Assembly (NCBI RefSeq): GCF_042682785.1 | Contig: NZ_JBHUIB010000012.1 | Span: 868,001 to 932,000, forward strand | DNA from: Thalassotalea_F euphylliae | Lineage (GTDB): Bacteria; Pseudomonadota; Gammaproteobacteria; Enterobacterales; Alteromonadaceae | Length of the DNA stretch: 64,000 nucleotides | Direction of reading: 5' to 3' | Shown: piece after piece, positions 1-8,479 of the stretch | Layout of the letters: each line of letters starts with the position of its first letter | Numbering within the stretch: position 1 is the stretch's first letter | Made by a program: the position numbers and the translations under genes | The notes under the pieces: model-generated | What the model was told of the DNA's origin: nothing | Database searches by the model: none | The model's input: only the letters and a program-made list of their open reading frames with translations

Positions 1-1505
1 GAAAGTTATCTAATATATTGATAAGCGGCTCTAAGGTTAAATCAACCTTACGAACGCTATTGAGTGCAGCGTTTGCCTCGGCAATTATGAATAACACTGC
101 TGTTGTTGCTAGCCTGATCAATACGATTAAAAACAATACCTTGATAAATCCAGGTAAATTACTACTACCATTATCATTCGTTGCTATTCTTGGTGGTACC
201 TTAACCCTAGTCGGTACATCGACAAACTTACTGGTAAACAGTATGTTTATCGAGCAAAGTGGTACAAGTTTAAACTTCTTTGACTTTACCGCGGTTGGGC
301 TAACGGCGCTGGCAATCTGTTTGGTGTTAATACTGATACGTTTACCTAGCTTACCAAACATTGCTGAGGAAGCACTTCAAACCAAAGAATATCTGTTAGA
401 AGCAGAAGTGAGTGATAGCTCAAGCTTATTAGGGAAAACCGTTGAGGAAAACGGTTTACGTAATCTAGACTCGCTGTTCCTCGTCGAGGTAGTCAGAAAG
501 GGCAGGTTAATCTCGCCTGTTACGCCTGAGGAGGTCTTGCAAGCCAAAGACAAACTGATTTTTACTGGCGACATCTCAAAAGTGAAAACGTTGCAGCAAT
601 TTGATGGCCTGACGCTTTTCGCTGAGCAAGATGGTTTGTTGCGTGACAACTTGACCGAAGTAGTCATTAAGCCAGATTCGTCAGTAATTGGAAAGAGTCT
701 CAAAAGTGCAGGATTTCGTGCTCGTTTTGATGCAGCAGTTGTGGCGATTAGACGAGAAGGGGAGACACTTTCAGGAAAATTGGGTGAAATTGTTATTCAG
801 TCGGGCGATTTTCTTGTGCTAGCCGTTGGTAACGACTTTAGCTCCCGTACCAACTTGTCAAAGAACTTCTTTATATTGTCTGGTCATCAACCGGATAACA
901 TGCTGTCTGGCTGGCGGAACAATCTATGTGTTGTTGGCTTCTTTACGGCCATCGCATTGTCTGTTTTTACGTCATTGTCACTATTAAAGTGTCTCATGTT
1001 TTTTGTCGCTATCTTAGTGTTCACGGGGTGTTTAACCGTCAATGAAATAAAGCGACGGTTCCCGTTAGAAATTTGGATGATTGTGTTAAGCGCACTCACG
1101 TTAGCCAAGGGGATGGAAAACAGTGGCTTAGCGGAACTAATGGCGACGAATGTAGAATCAATGCTTGATGGTAAAAGTATCTATGTCGCGTTTGCGTTGA
1201 TTTTTATTTTGTCCTTAATCGTGACCGAGCTGGTTACCAACAACGCAGCTGCGGCGTTAATGTTTCCCATTGCATATAATATGGCAATAGGCCTAGATGC
1301 CAGCCCATTACCTTTTGTGATGGCGGTAGCGTTTGCCGCTAGTGGCAGCTTTATCAGCCCTTATGGGTATCAAACTAACGTTATGGTGTATAACGCGGGT
1401 AACTATCGGTTAGCGGACTTTGTCAAATTTGGCTTACCGATTTCGTTAACGTATTCAGCGGTGGTCATTGTTATGATCCCGATAATCTTCCCTTTTAGTG
1501 GTTAA
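1..1505 (+). CDS. SLC13-family anion permease with RCK/TrkA-C domains (5' end cut by window edge)
   Basis: Inner-membrane divalent-anion:Na+ symporter family protein, probably a sulfate importer because cysC follows directly. The reading frame is open to the first base of the window, so the N-terminus, roughly the first hundred residues of the usual family length, is missing. Visible are the SLC13 core helices (SAAFASAIMNNTAVVASL, then GTLTLVGTSTNLLVNS), two soluble TrkA-C/RCK-type segments at about residues 125-200 and 215-290 of the visible part, and a second helix block with the family repeat TELVTNNAAAALMFP near the end. The stop lies one base before the cysC start, indicating one operon. 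The sulfate assignment is inferred from context; other anions are possible. Confidence 0.85.
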   Translation, partial: KLSNILISGSKVKSTLRTLLSAAFASAIMNNTAVVASLINTIKNNTLINPGKLLLPLSFVAILGGTLTLVGTSTNLLVNSMFIEQSGTSLNFFDFTAVGLTALAICLVLILIRLPSLPNIAEEALQTKEYLLEAEVSDSSSLLGKTVEENGLRNLDSLFLVEVVRKGRLISPVTPEEVLQAKDKLIFTGDISKVKTLQQFDGLTLFAEQDGLLRDNLTEVVIKPDSSVIGKSLKSAGFRARFDAAVVAIRREGETLSGKLGEIVIQSGDFLVLAVGNDFSSRTNLSKNFFILSGHQPDNMLSGWRNNLCVVGFFTAIALSVFTSLSLLKCLMFFVAILVFTGCLTVNEIKRRFPLEIWMIVLSALTLAKGMENSGLAELMATNVESMLDGKSIYVAFALIFILSLIVTELVTNNAAAALMFPIAYNMAIGLDASPLPFVMAVAFAASGSFISPYGYQTNVMVYNAGNYRLADFVKFGLPISLTYSAVVIVMIPIIFPFSG

Positions 1506-1506
1506 T

Positions 1507-2106
1507 ATGAAAACTGAAAATACTGTTTGGCATGACCAACATATCTCAAAACAACAACGTGCAACTATCAAAGGACAGCGTCCTTGTTTACTTTGGTATA
1601 CCGGTTTGAGTGGTTCTGGAAAATCAACTGTGGCAAATGCAGTAGATGCAATGTTGTTTGCGCAAGGTAAACATACATATCTATTGGACGGTGATAATGT
1701 GCGCCATGGTTTAAATGGCGATTTAAGTTTTAGTGATGAAGACAGAGTAGAAAATATTCGCCGCATTAGCGAAGTGTCTAAACTGTTTATTGATTCAGGA
1801 CTCATTGTCTCAACTGCTTTTATTTCTCCGTTTGCGTCAGATCGTGACATGGCAAGAAAGCTTTTAGCTGACGGAGAATTTATCGAAGTGTTTATTGATA
1901 CACCAATTGATGTTTGCGAGCAGCGTGATCCAAAAGGTCTATATAAAAAAGCACGGGCAGGCGAAATAAAGCACTTTACGGGAATTGATTCGGCTTACGA
2001 TGTGCCAGTGTCGCCTGAGCTTCATATTAAAACGGCTGAATTCTCTATTGAAGAGTGTGCTGCGCAAATAGTGGCTTACCTGCAAGATAACAATTACTTG
2101 GGATAA
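1507..2106 (+). CDS. cysC: Adenylyl-sulfate (APS) kinase CysC
   Basis: Cytoplasmic kinase that phosphorylates adenosine 5'-phosphosulfate to PAPS in assimilatory sulfate activation. The P-loop GLSGSGKST lies at residues 33-41, followed by the family motifs DGDNVRHGLN and FISPFASDRD (containing the conserved serine) and the KGLYKKARAGEIKHFTG segment. Length (199 aa) is normal. The ATG at 1507 is chosen over an in-frame GTG at 1498 that would overlap the upstream permease. It lies in a sulfate-uptake/activation context; the sulfate adenylyltransferase genes cysDN are not in the window and may lie to the left. Confidence 0.96.
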   Translation: MKTENTVWHDQHISKQQRATIKGQRPCLLWYTGLSGSGKSTVANAVDAMLFAQGKHTYLLDGDNVRHGLNGDLSFSDEDRVENIRRISEVSKLFIDSGLIVSTAFISPFASDRDMARKLLADGEFIEVFIDTPIDVCEQRDPKGLYKKARAGEIKHFTGIDSAYDVPVSPELHIKTAEFSIEECAAQIVAYLQDNNYLG

Positions 2107-2111
2107 GAGAA

Positions 2112-3071
2112 ATGCATTACGATGTTTTTAATGGCGACGCTGATGGCATATTGGCACTTGTTCAGTTGAGGCTAGCAGATCCTAAAGTTAGTCAACTGAT
2201 AACTGGGGTTAAACGCGACATCAGTTTGCTGCAACAAGTCGATGTGTCGCAAGCAACATCGGTCACCGTGCTAGATGTGTCTATGGAGAAGAACGCAGAT
2301 GCGTTGTCTGAGTTATTAGCTGCCAATATTCCAGTAACCTATATAGATCACCACCGTAGCGGTGAGATTCCAGGTTCAGAGCAGTTGACTGCTACTATCG
2401 ATTTAGATCCCAATACATGTACCGCGCTATTAGTTAATGAACATTTAAGCGGTCGCTTTTATTTATGGGCAATAGCCGCAGCATATGGCGATAACATGAC
2501 CGCTTCCGCAGAAACTTTAGCTGATAAACATCAGGTTTCTGTTGAAGACAGAGCTTTCCTTAAAGAGCTTGGAATTTATGTGAATTACAATGGGTATGGA
2601 CGCAGTGTTAGTGATTTACATGTTGAACCTGCTGTACTTTTTAAAGAGTTAGTGCAATATGAAAATCCGTTGTCATTAAAAGACAATGAAGATTCCGTAT
2701 TCTTTATGCTGAAAAAATCATATAAATATGATATGTTGAATGCGTCGGCTGCAAAGATTCACCATGACAGTGATATTGCTAAGATCATTGAGCTTCCAGA
2801 TGAAGCATGGGCAAGGCGTGTTAGTGGCGTGTTGGGAAATGATTTAGCGAATCAATCACCTGATAAGGCGCATGGCGTATTGACATTGAATAGCGATGAT
2901 ACATACACCGTCAGTGTTCGAGCGCCACTCAACAATAAACAAGGTGCAGATAAAGTCGTGACTCAATTTGCTACTGGTGGTGGCAGAGCTGCAGCGGCAG
3001 GCATAAATAAATTAGAGTTGTCACAGCTGAATACATTTATCGACGTGTTAGTCAGTTACTATGCGAACTAA
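2112..3071 (+). CDS. DHH-family phosphoesterase
   Basis: Member of the DHH/DHHA1 phosphoesterase superfamily (RecJ, NrnA and relatives), metal-dependent hydrolases of phosphodiester bonds in nucleotides or oligonucleotides. The first metal motif NGDADG is at residues 7-12 and the diagnostic YIDHHRSG, with D79-H80-H81, follows. A GGG-containing DHHA1-like segment (ATGGGRAAAAGI) sits close to the C-terminus, where DHHA1 domains bind substrate. It starts 5 bases after cysC and probably shares its transcript. A role in removing the 3'-phosphate of pAp, the by-product of PAPS use, would fit the neighbourhood but is inference only. Confidence 0.8.
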   Translation: MHYDVFNGDADGILALVQLRLADPKVSQLITGVKRDISLLQQVDVSQATSVTVLDVSMEKNADALSELLAANIPVTYIDHHRSGEIPGSEQLTATIDLDPNTCTALLVNEHLSGRFYLWAIAAAYGDNMTASAETLADKHQVSVEDRAFLKELGIYVNYNGYGRSVSDLHVEPAVLFKELVQYENPLSLKDNEDSVFFMLKKSYKYDMLNASAAKIHHDSDIAKIIELPDEAWARRVSGVLGNDLANQSPDKAHGVLTLNSDDTYTVSVRAPLNNKQGADKVVTQFATGGGRAAAAGINKLELSQLNTFIDVLVSYYAN

Positions 3072-3095
3072 CCACAACGAATAGAGAGAAGGATT

Positions 3096-4106
3096 ATGAA
3101 GTATTTACTAACAGGTGGTACAGGGTATATCGGTAGCCATACCGTTGTAGAGCTATTAGAACTTGGTCATGAGGTCGTTATTCTCGATAACTTGGCAAAT
3201 TCGTCTGTTAAGGTACTTGAACGCGTTGAGAAAATTTGTGGCAAGCGCCCAGCTTTTGTTGAGGGCAATATTTGCAATCGAGATGATCTAGACAAAGTGT
3301 TCACTGCGCATCAAATTGAAGCAGTGGTGCATTTTGCTGGATTAAAAGCTGTGGGTGAATCGAATCAAATACCATTGAGTTACTACCACAATAATGTTTC
3401 TGGTTCTGTGACTCTATTCCAAGCAATGTCAGATCATAACGTCAAAAAGTTGGTATTTAGTTCATCAGCTACCGTGTATGGCGAAAATAACGTCTCGCCT
3501 CTCGATGAATCAATGCCAACCTCAGCTACCAACCCTTATGGCCAAACAAAGCTGATGATTGAAAATATATTGGTCGACTTAGCGAAAAGTGATAGTGATT
3601 GGTCAATCATTAATTTGCGATATTTTAACCCGATTGGTGCCCATGCGTCAGGATTGATTGGCGAAAACCCTAATGGTATTCCGAATAATCTGTTGCCATA
3701 CGTAGCACAAGTTGCAGTAGGGCGCTTAGCTGAATTGAACGTATTTGGTGATGATTACGACACGCCAGATGGAACAGGCGTGCGTGACTACATTCATGTG
3801 GTTGATTTAGCTCAAGGGCATGTAAAAGCACTTGAGAAAATTGATGCGCATAATGGTTGCCATGCGATTAACTTAGGAACAGGGAATGGTACTTCCGTAT
3901 TACAAATTGTTGAATCGTTCAAGCGTGTTAGCGGTAGAGATATTCCCTTTAAAATAGCGCCTCGTCGTGCAGGGGATATTGCGACAGTGTTTGCTCATGC
4001 TGATAAAGCGGCTAAAGCGCTAAACTGGCAAGCAAAGTTAGACTTAAACGCTATGATTGAGGATACATGGCGTTGGCAGTCAAATAACCCAAACGGTTAT
4101 GAATAA
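3096..4106 (+). CDS. galE: UDP-glucose 4-epimerase GalE
   Basis: Interconverts UDP-glucose and UDP-galactose, supplying galactose units for surface polysaccharide or feeding the Leloir pathway. Extended short-chain dehydrogenase fold: NAD-binding GGTGYIG at residues 7-13, catalytic Ser124 in FSSSATVYG, and the YxxxK pair Tyr148/Lys152 in NPYGQTK. Length (336 aa) matches E. coli GalE. The start has an AGAGAAGG ribosome site. It is the last gene of the plus-strand run and is followed by a strong terminator. The rest of a gal operon is not present. Confidence 0.96.
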   Translation: MKYLLTGGTGYIGSHTVVELLELGHEVVILDNLANSSVKVLERVEKICGKRPAFVEGNICNRDDLDKVFTAHQIEAVVHFAGLKAVGESNQIPLSYYHNNVSGSVTLFQAMSDHNVKKLVFSSSATVYGENNVSPLDESMPTSATNPYGQTKLMIENILVDLAKSDSDWSIINLRYFNPIGAHASGLIGENPNGIPNNLLPYVAQVAVGRLAELNVFGDDYDTPDGTGVRDYIHVVDLAQGHVKALEKIDAHNGCHAINLGTGNGTSVLQIVESFKRVSGRDIPFKIAPRRAGDIATVFAHADKAAKALNWQAKLDLNAMIEDTWRWQSNNPNGYE

Positions 4107-4125
4107 AAAATAGAAAGTTACGCAC

Positions 4126-4152
4126 AAAAAAGCGCTCATTGAGCGCTTTTTT
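4126..4152. terminator. Bidirectional rho-independent terminator after galE
   Basis: A perfect AGCGCTCA/TGAGCGCT hairpin is flanked by an A-run on the left and a T-run on the right. It can therefore end both the galE transcript and the convergent minus-strand EAL-HDOD transcript. Confidence 0.9.
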
Positions 4153-4174
4153 ATTATTTATAACAATTAGTAAG

Positions 4175-5395
4175 CTAAGTCACTTGCTGTGCTTGCTCAT
4201 CTGCCCATGCTAAGGCTTCGTTGTAGCACTCAATTAATTGTTCTTTATCGATATGAAGCTTTTCTATGACGATATTGGTTTTACTCCACTCCGCGTGTTC
4301 TACACACTCTACAAGTTTGATTAAGGCAGCCATCACGCCTTTGCGAGTCAGTAACGTATCTTTAATCTCTTGAGCCAGAGGCAGCTTTTCTAGAACGCTT
4401 TCTATATCTTCGTCGAGAATTGCATCAATCATCGATAGTAAGCCCGTTAAGAACGCGATAGATGCGTCGTACTGCCCACCAAGCTTGGTTGCTACCAGCT
4501 CACAGAATTTAGCGCGCGTCATCGACATATTAATAAGCTCTGTAGGCTTATTCGGGTTAACGTTTGCGGCGAACATCAAGCCTAGGAAACGTTTTAATTC
4601 TCCTGACCCTAAAATGACCAACGCTTGTTTGATCGTCGAAATCTCACTACGACGTCTAAAAATTGGCGAGTTAGCATAGCGAAGGAGCTTGTAGGACAGA
4701 GAGACGTCACGTTCAAACACAGCAGTAATGTTTGCTAGATCTAAATCAGGCTTACTTGTTTCGTAAAGTAGCTCCGCCATTGCCATTTGAGACGGTGAAA
4801 GGCTTTTTGTTTTAACCATTTCTGGTTTTGAAAAGAAGAAACCTTGGAAATACTCAAAACCCAACTCAACCATTTGGTTGTACTGCTCGTGTGTTTCAAC
4901 TTTTTCAGCAAGGAGTTGTATATGTGGGTGAGCTGCAATAGCTTCCTTAATCACTTTTATTTCTTCAATGCTCGTTTCGAGTACATCGATTTTAATAATT
5001 TTTACGTAAGGATAAAAATGCGCCCAAACCGCTTGGTGCTCATAATCATCTAGTGCTAGCGTATAGCCTTTCTCATGCAACTCTTTACACAACGCAAGAA
5101 GCTTTTTGCCTGGCTTTACTGTCTCAAGTACTTCAACTACCACTTCCTCATTGGTAAGCATGGTTGGGTAACCTTTGCTCAATGTTTCTAAGGTAAAGTT
5201 GATAAAAGCAGGCTTGTTACCCGTAAATTCATGGATGCCCATGTTGAATTTACTGGCTTCAATCATTTTTGTTGTTGCTTCGTCACCATCAATATCAGGG
5301 AAAATATTATCGATGCTGTCACGAAACAGCAGCTCGTAAGCAAATAGATTCTTGTTTTTATCTAAAATGGGCTGTCTGGCCGCATAAAAGTACAT
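4175..5395 (-). CDS. EAL-HDOD signalling protein (YuxH type), EAL part probably inactive
   Basis: Cytoplasmic two-domain protein: an EAL-like domain at about residues 1-205 and an HDOD domain at about 205-400 (usual family length near 400). The EAL part has ARQPILD at the N-terminus, YELLFRD in place of the canonical EALLR, LALDDY in place of DDFG, and LAEKVET in place of AEGVE. Several metal-binding acidic residues of active c-di-GMP phosphodiesterases are thus altered, and it more likely binds c-di-GMP or partners than cleaves it. HDOD domains lack the HD catalytic pair and act as signalling scaffolds in motility or biofilm control. It is monocistronic between a terminator and putP. The exact role is not predictable. 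Confidence 0.88.
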   Translation of the reverse strand: MYFYAARQPILDKNKNLFAYELLFRDSIDNIFPDIDGDEATTKMIEASKFNMGIHEFTGNKPAFINFTLETLSKGYPTMLTNEEVVVEVLETVKPGKKLLALCKELHEKGYTLALDDYEHQAVWAHFYPYVKIIKIDVLETSIEEIKVIKEAIAAHPHIQLLAEKVETHEQYNQMVELGFEYFQGFFFSKPEMVKTKSLSPSQMAMAELLYETSKPDLDLANITAVFERDVSLSYKLLRYANSPIFRRRSEISTIKQALVILGSGELKRFLGLMFAANVNPNKPTELINMSMTRAKFCELVATKLGGQYDASIAFLTGLLSMIDAILDEDIESVLEKLPLAQEIKDTLLTRKGVMAALIKLVECVEHAEWSKTNIVIEKLHIDKEQLIECYNEALAWADEQAQQVT

Positions 5396-5559
5396 AGTAA
5401 GATAAAATCCTTGCGATGCATTTTCTTTTAACGCATTGGTTTTGCCGCGTATATCGTTGTTATAACAGAAAATGGCTAACTAACACCGTATGTACGGAAT
5501 ATAAAATAATCAGTGTCAGATAGCCATTAGTTTGTCTGATTTTTTACGGAATTGGTTAA

Positions 5560-7020
5560 TTATTCCGCATTTAGTTTGGCGAATATTTTTTCCGGCTCTT
5601 CGTTATCACGATCAACAAATTTACTGACAACAATACCTGCTGCAAAAGCTGCGATAAAGCCTGGCACAATTTCATATAAGTCGAACATACCACCGCTTAA
5701 TTGTTTCCAGATAACAACGACCGCAGCACCACTGACAATGGCAGCGATAGCGCCGAACTTATTAAACTTCGACCAGAATAGTGCAAGTAGTACTGTTGGT
5801 CCAAATGCAGCACCAAAACCTGCCCATGCATAACTGACTAGATCCAATACCGAGCTTTCTGGATTGGTCGCTATTACCGTTGCCAAAACAGCGATACCTG
5901 CTAATGAAAGACGCGACAGCCAAACAAGTTCTTTTTCACTGGCATCTCGATTCACGAGGTGTTTATAAAAATCTTCAACAATGACACTAGAGCAGACTAA
6001 TAATTGAGAATCTATCGTGCTCATGATGGCTGATAAAATTGCAGCTATCAGTACGCCAGCTACCCATGGGTTTAAAATTGCTGAAGCAAGTTGTAAAAAT
6101 ACCGTTTCAGGGTTAGCTAGCGGTGCGTCAACGAAATAGGCCAAACCAACTAAACCAATTGCCAATGCACCAAACAAAGATAGCACCATCCAGGCCATAG
6201 CAATGTTGCGTGATAGTGGAATGTCTTTTGTTGAGCGAATTGCCATAAAGCGACTCAGTATGTGCGGCTGACCAAAATAGCCTAAACCCCAGGCCATAAG
6301 CGATATAAAGCCCAGCCAACTGAAATCTTTAAACAAGTTTGCATAGTCAGGGTTAGCAGTAGCAAGTATTTCGTTCGTAGATTCCCAACCACCAAGTGTA
6401 TTTATCGCGACGATAGGTAACAAAATAAGTGCAACAAGCATTAAGCAGCCTTGGAAAAAGTCAGTCCAGCTAACCGCCAAGAACCCACCGAGGAAAGTGT
6501 ACGAGACAATGACAACGGCGCCAATGATTAAGGCCGTGGTGTATTCCAAACCAAACACTTTTTCAAACAGTATCGCTCCGCCGACTAGACCCGATGATAC
6601 ATAAAATGTGAAGAATACAATAATGGTGATGGCTGAGATAAATCGAAGCAGGTGAGAGGTGTCATTAAAACGATTTTCAAAAAACTCAGGAAGAGTAAGT
6701 GAGTCGTTTGCGTTTTCAGTAAATTTTCTCAATCTAGGAGCAACGAGTAACCAATTAATATAGGCACCAAGAACTAAGCCCACGCCTATCCAGACTTCAC
6801 TTGCCCCTGAAAGATAAATAGCCCCCGGTAAGCCAAGTAACAGCCAGCCACTCATATCTGATGCGCCAACGCTCAGTGCCGTAACGGCAGGGCCTAATTG
6901 ACGGCCACCTAAAATGTAGTCACTTAGCGTGTCTGTGGCTCGGTAAGCAATAAAGCCAATAGCTAAAGTGGCGAGGAGGTACCCAATAAAGGTAACCAAG
7001 GTTGGAAGGGCTATGCTCAT
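5560..7020 (-). CDS. putP: Sodium/proline symporter PutP
   Basis: Solute:sodium symporter (SSS) family, an inner-membrane protein of about 13 helices that imports proline with Na+ as carbon/nitrogen source or osmoprotectant. It carries PutP signatures: the N-terminal block ending GGRQLGPAVTALSVGASDMSGWLL (read here as GGRQLGPAVTALS and GASDMSGWLLLGLPG), SWTDFFQG, GYFGQPHILSRFMA, and ILSAIMSTIDSQLL, which contains the Na+-site serines. Length (486 aa) is typical. The proline dehydrogenase gene putA is not adjacent. A nested inverted repeat directly upstream may control its translation or transcription. Confidence 0.94.
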   Translation of the reverse strand: MSIALPTLVTFIGYLLATLAIGFIAYRATDTLSDYILGGRQLGPAVTALSVGASDMSGWLLLGLPGAIYLSGASEVWIGVGLVLGAYINWLLVAPRLRKFTENANDSLTLPEFFENRFNDTSHLLRFISAITIIVFFTFYVSSGLVGGAILFEKVFGLEYTTALIIGAVVIVSYTFLGGFLAVSWTDFFQGCLMLVALILLPIVAINTLGGWESTNEILATANPDYANLFKDFSWLGFISLMAWGLGYFGQPHILSRFMAIRSTKDIPLSRNIAMAWMVLSLFGALAIGLVGLAYFVDAPLANPETVFLQLASAILNPWVAGVLIAAILSAIMSTIDSQLLVCSSVIVEDFYKHLVNRDASEKELVWLSRLSLAGIAVLATVIATNPESSVLDLVSYAWAGFGAAFGPTVLLALFWSKFNKFGAIAAIVSGAAVVVIWKQLSGGMFDLYEIVPGFIAAFAAGIVVSKFVDRDNEEPEKIFAKLNAE

Positions 7021-7023
7021 TTA

Positions 7024-7072
7024 AATCATTCTTGCTAGTGTTATTTAACACAACATGCTAACAAGAATGATT
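7024..7072 (-). promoter_or_regulatory. Nested inverted repeat immediately upstream of putP
   Basis: Outer arms AATCATTCTTG (7024-7034) and CAAGAATGATT (7062-7072) are perfect 11-base complements. Between them sits a second perfect repeat, GTGTTA (7038-7043) and TAACAC (7046-7051). The structure ends three bases before the putP ATG, so it overlaps the ribosome-binding region. It could be an operator, an RNA hairpin controlling putP translation, or a terminator of the upstream sigma/anti-sigma transcript. Confidence 0.5.
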
Positions 7073-7132
7073 TTTTACAGCCAGCATTTGGCGATGGAGT
7101 TACAAAATGTTACGACGGTTAGGTAGCGTTAA

Positions 7133-7846
7133 TTAAGTAGACCAACGCACGTTTTTACTGAGGTTCTCCTGCCATTTGTTTAACTGCTCTGACTTGTCAC
7201 CAACAACGATCACTTGATTACTGCCAGCGTTTATTGATTGTCCTTTGTAAAGGCTATCACTAAATTGCTCAGAGAAAGCAACACCATCACGCTCTGGCAC
7301 AATAAATACATTGACTGGCGAATTAGCACCTTTAAATACAAGATGTAAGCTCTTCACACCGTCAAATCGACAGTAATCAGCAGAGATAAGTTCACCAATA
7401 GCACCAGTGAAGCTTCCGTTAAAGGCAGCCATTTTCGTATTCAATGTTGTCATCGAAACGCGATTAACATCAGCATTACTAAATACACCTTCTTCATGAT
7501 AAACGTGAGCTAACGCATAATCGCCTAGGCTGTTATAAGCACTCGAAAACTGTAAAAAGTTCAATGTTAATCCGCCAACAAAAGCGACGGATGCTGCCAA
7601 AGCTAAGTGAATGCGAGTCTTCCGCTTATCTTGGCGATGGCTCGCCATAGCTTGCCTTAATATGAGTTTGTTGCTGAGATCTTCAGGTACTGGAATATCA
7701 AGCGCGCTTGCAATCTTTTCATCCAGTTGTTCAAGTTCTTTGGCAAACTGCTGACGCGACGCATCTGCATTTTTTGCATCTGCTAGCTCCGGATCTTTAC
7801 TCTTTGGATCTGCGTATAAGCTGCGTCTAAATTGTAGATCATCCAT
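7133..7846 (-). CDS. DUF3379-type membrane protein, probable anti-sigma factor
   Basis: A 237-residue protein with a cytoplasmic N-terminal half (about 1-80), one transmembrane helix at about residues 82-104 (LALAASVAFVGGLTLNFLQF) and a periplasmic C-terminal domain, an arrangement typical of ECF anti-sigma factors. The C-terminal part resembles the DUF3379 family. Its start overlaps the sigma gene's end by 8 bases, implying translational coupling. It likely holds the adjacent sigma factor at the membrane until an envelope signal releases it; this is inferred from topology and gene pairing. No zinc-binding HxxxCxxC anti-sigma motif is visible. Confidence 0.78.
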   Translation of the reverse strand: MDDLQFRRSLYADPKSKDPELADAKNADASRQQFAKELEQLDEKIASALDIPVPEDLSNKLILRQAMASHRQDKRKTRIHLALAASVAFVGGLTLNFLQFSSAYNSLGDYALAHVYHEEGVFSNADVNRVSMTTLNTKMAAFNGSFTGAIGELISADYCRFDGVKSLHLVFKGANSPVNVFIVPERDGVAFSEQFSDSLYKGQSINAGSNQVIVVGDKSEQLNKWQENLSKNVRWST

Positions 7847-8405
7847 TGTATGTACCTCTTTTCAATGGCTCGTTATCCAGAGCGTCTTTTAACTGATTTC
7901 TTGCCCTGAAAAGGCGTGTCATCACCGTATTCTTGTTGAGATCGAGCATTTTAGCGATTTCTTCACCACTAAAACCACCAATCACCTGTAGCACCAGAGG
8001 CTCTCTATATTCTTCTGGAAGCTGCGCGATTTTTTCTCGCAGCCAGTGATTCTCGATTTCCTGTTCTGAACTAGGTGATACAGAATCTGTTATTGACGAC
8101 TCTTCATATTCCCCCATATCAAAGCGTTTGCGTTCAAATCGGCGAGCATTTTCACGTCGTAAAATAGTGATTAACCATGACTTTGCAGCCTTTTCGTCTT
8201 TTAGAGAGTCTAAGGCACGCCACGCGCGTAAAAAGGTTTCCTGCACTAAGTCTTCCGACACTTGTTTGTCGTGCGTTAACCAGTAGGCATAACGATATAA
8301 GTCAGCGTGCAAGGCTTTAACTAGGGCTTCGTATCTAACTTGTTTTGTACTCATGCCACTAGAGACCTTGGCAGTCGAATTTTTATTTCGAAATTTTTCT
8401 AACAT
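7839..8405 (-). CDS. ECF-family RNA polymerase sigma factor
   Basis: Sigma-70 family, group 4 (188 aa). Region 2 is seen in YRYAYWLTHDKQVSEDLVQETFLRAWRAL with the core-binding DLVQETF motif, and region 4 in LPEEYREPLVLQVIGGFS plus the helix-turn-helix EIAKMLDLNKNTVMTRLFRAR. The start at 8405 is supported by an AGGAAG ribosome site six bases upstream. It is transcribed with the overlapping DUF3379 gene and probably responds to envelope stress. A palindrome surrounding a TATAAT box lies just upstream. It is separated by 74 bases from batD and so may be its own unit. Confidence 0.94.
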   Translation of the reverse strand: MLEKFRNKNSTAKVSSGMSTKQVRYEALVKALHADLYRYAYWLTHDKQVSEDLVQETFLRAWRALDSLKDEKAAKSWLITILRRENARRFERKRFDMGEYEESSITDSVSPSSEQEIENHWLREKIAQLPEEYREPLVLQVIGGFSGEEIAKMLDLNKNTVMTRLFRARNQLKDALDNEPLKRGTYNG

Positions 8406-8413
8406 TTTTCTTC

Positions 8414-8455
8414 CTGTCAGGCAGGGTCATTAAAATTATACCCTTTACCTGACAG
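8414..8455 (-). promoter_or_regulatory. Palindromic promoter region of the sigma/anti-sigma operon
   Basis: Perfect arms CTGTCAGG (8414-8421) and CCTGACAG (8448-8455), with a second pair AGGGT (8423-8427) and ACCCT (8440-8444) inside. Read on the minus strand the centre holds a TATAAT -10-like box (8435-8440). It lies directly upstream of the sigma factor ribosome site, so a promoter with an operator, or a stem-loop in the leader, is likely. No good -35 hexamer is seen at standard spacing. It could also act as a weak terminator for batD. Confidence 0.45.
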
Positions 8456-8479
8456 TACACTAGAAAAATTAAAACTAAA

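Noticed and set aside
4485..5053. Plus-strand frames within the EAL-HDOD gene
   Set aside because: Antisense shadows of a fully conserved protein.
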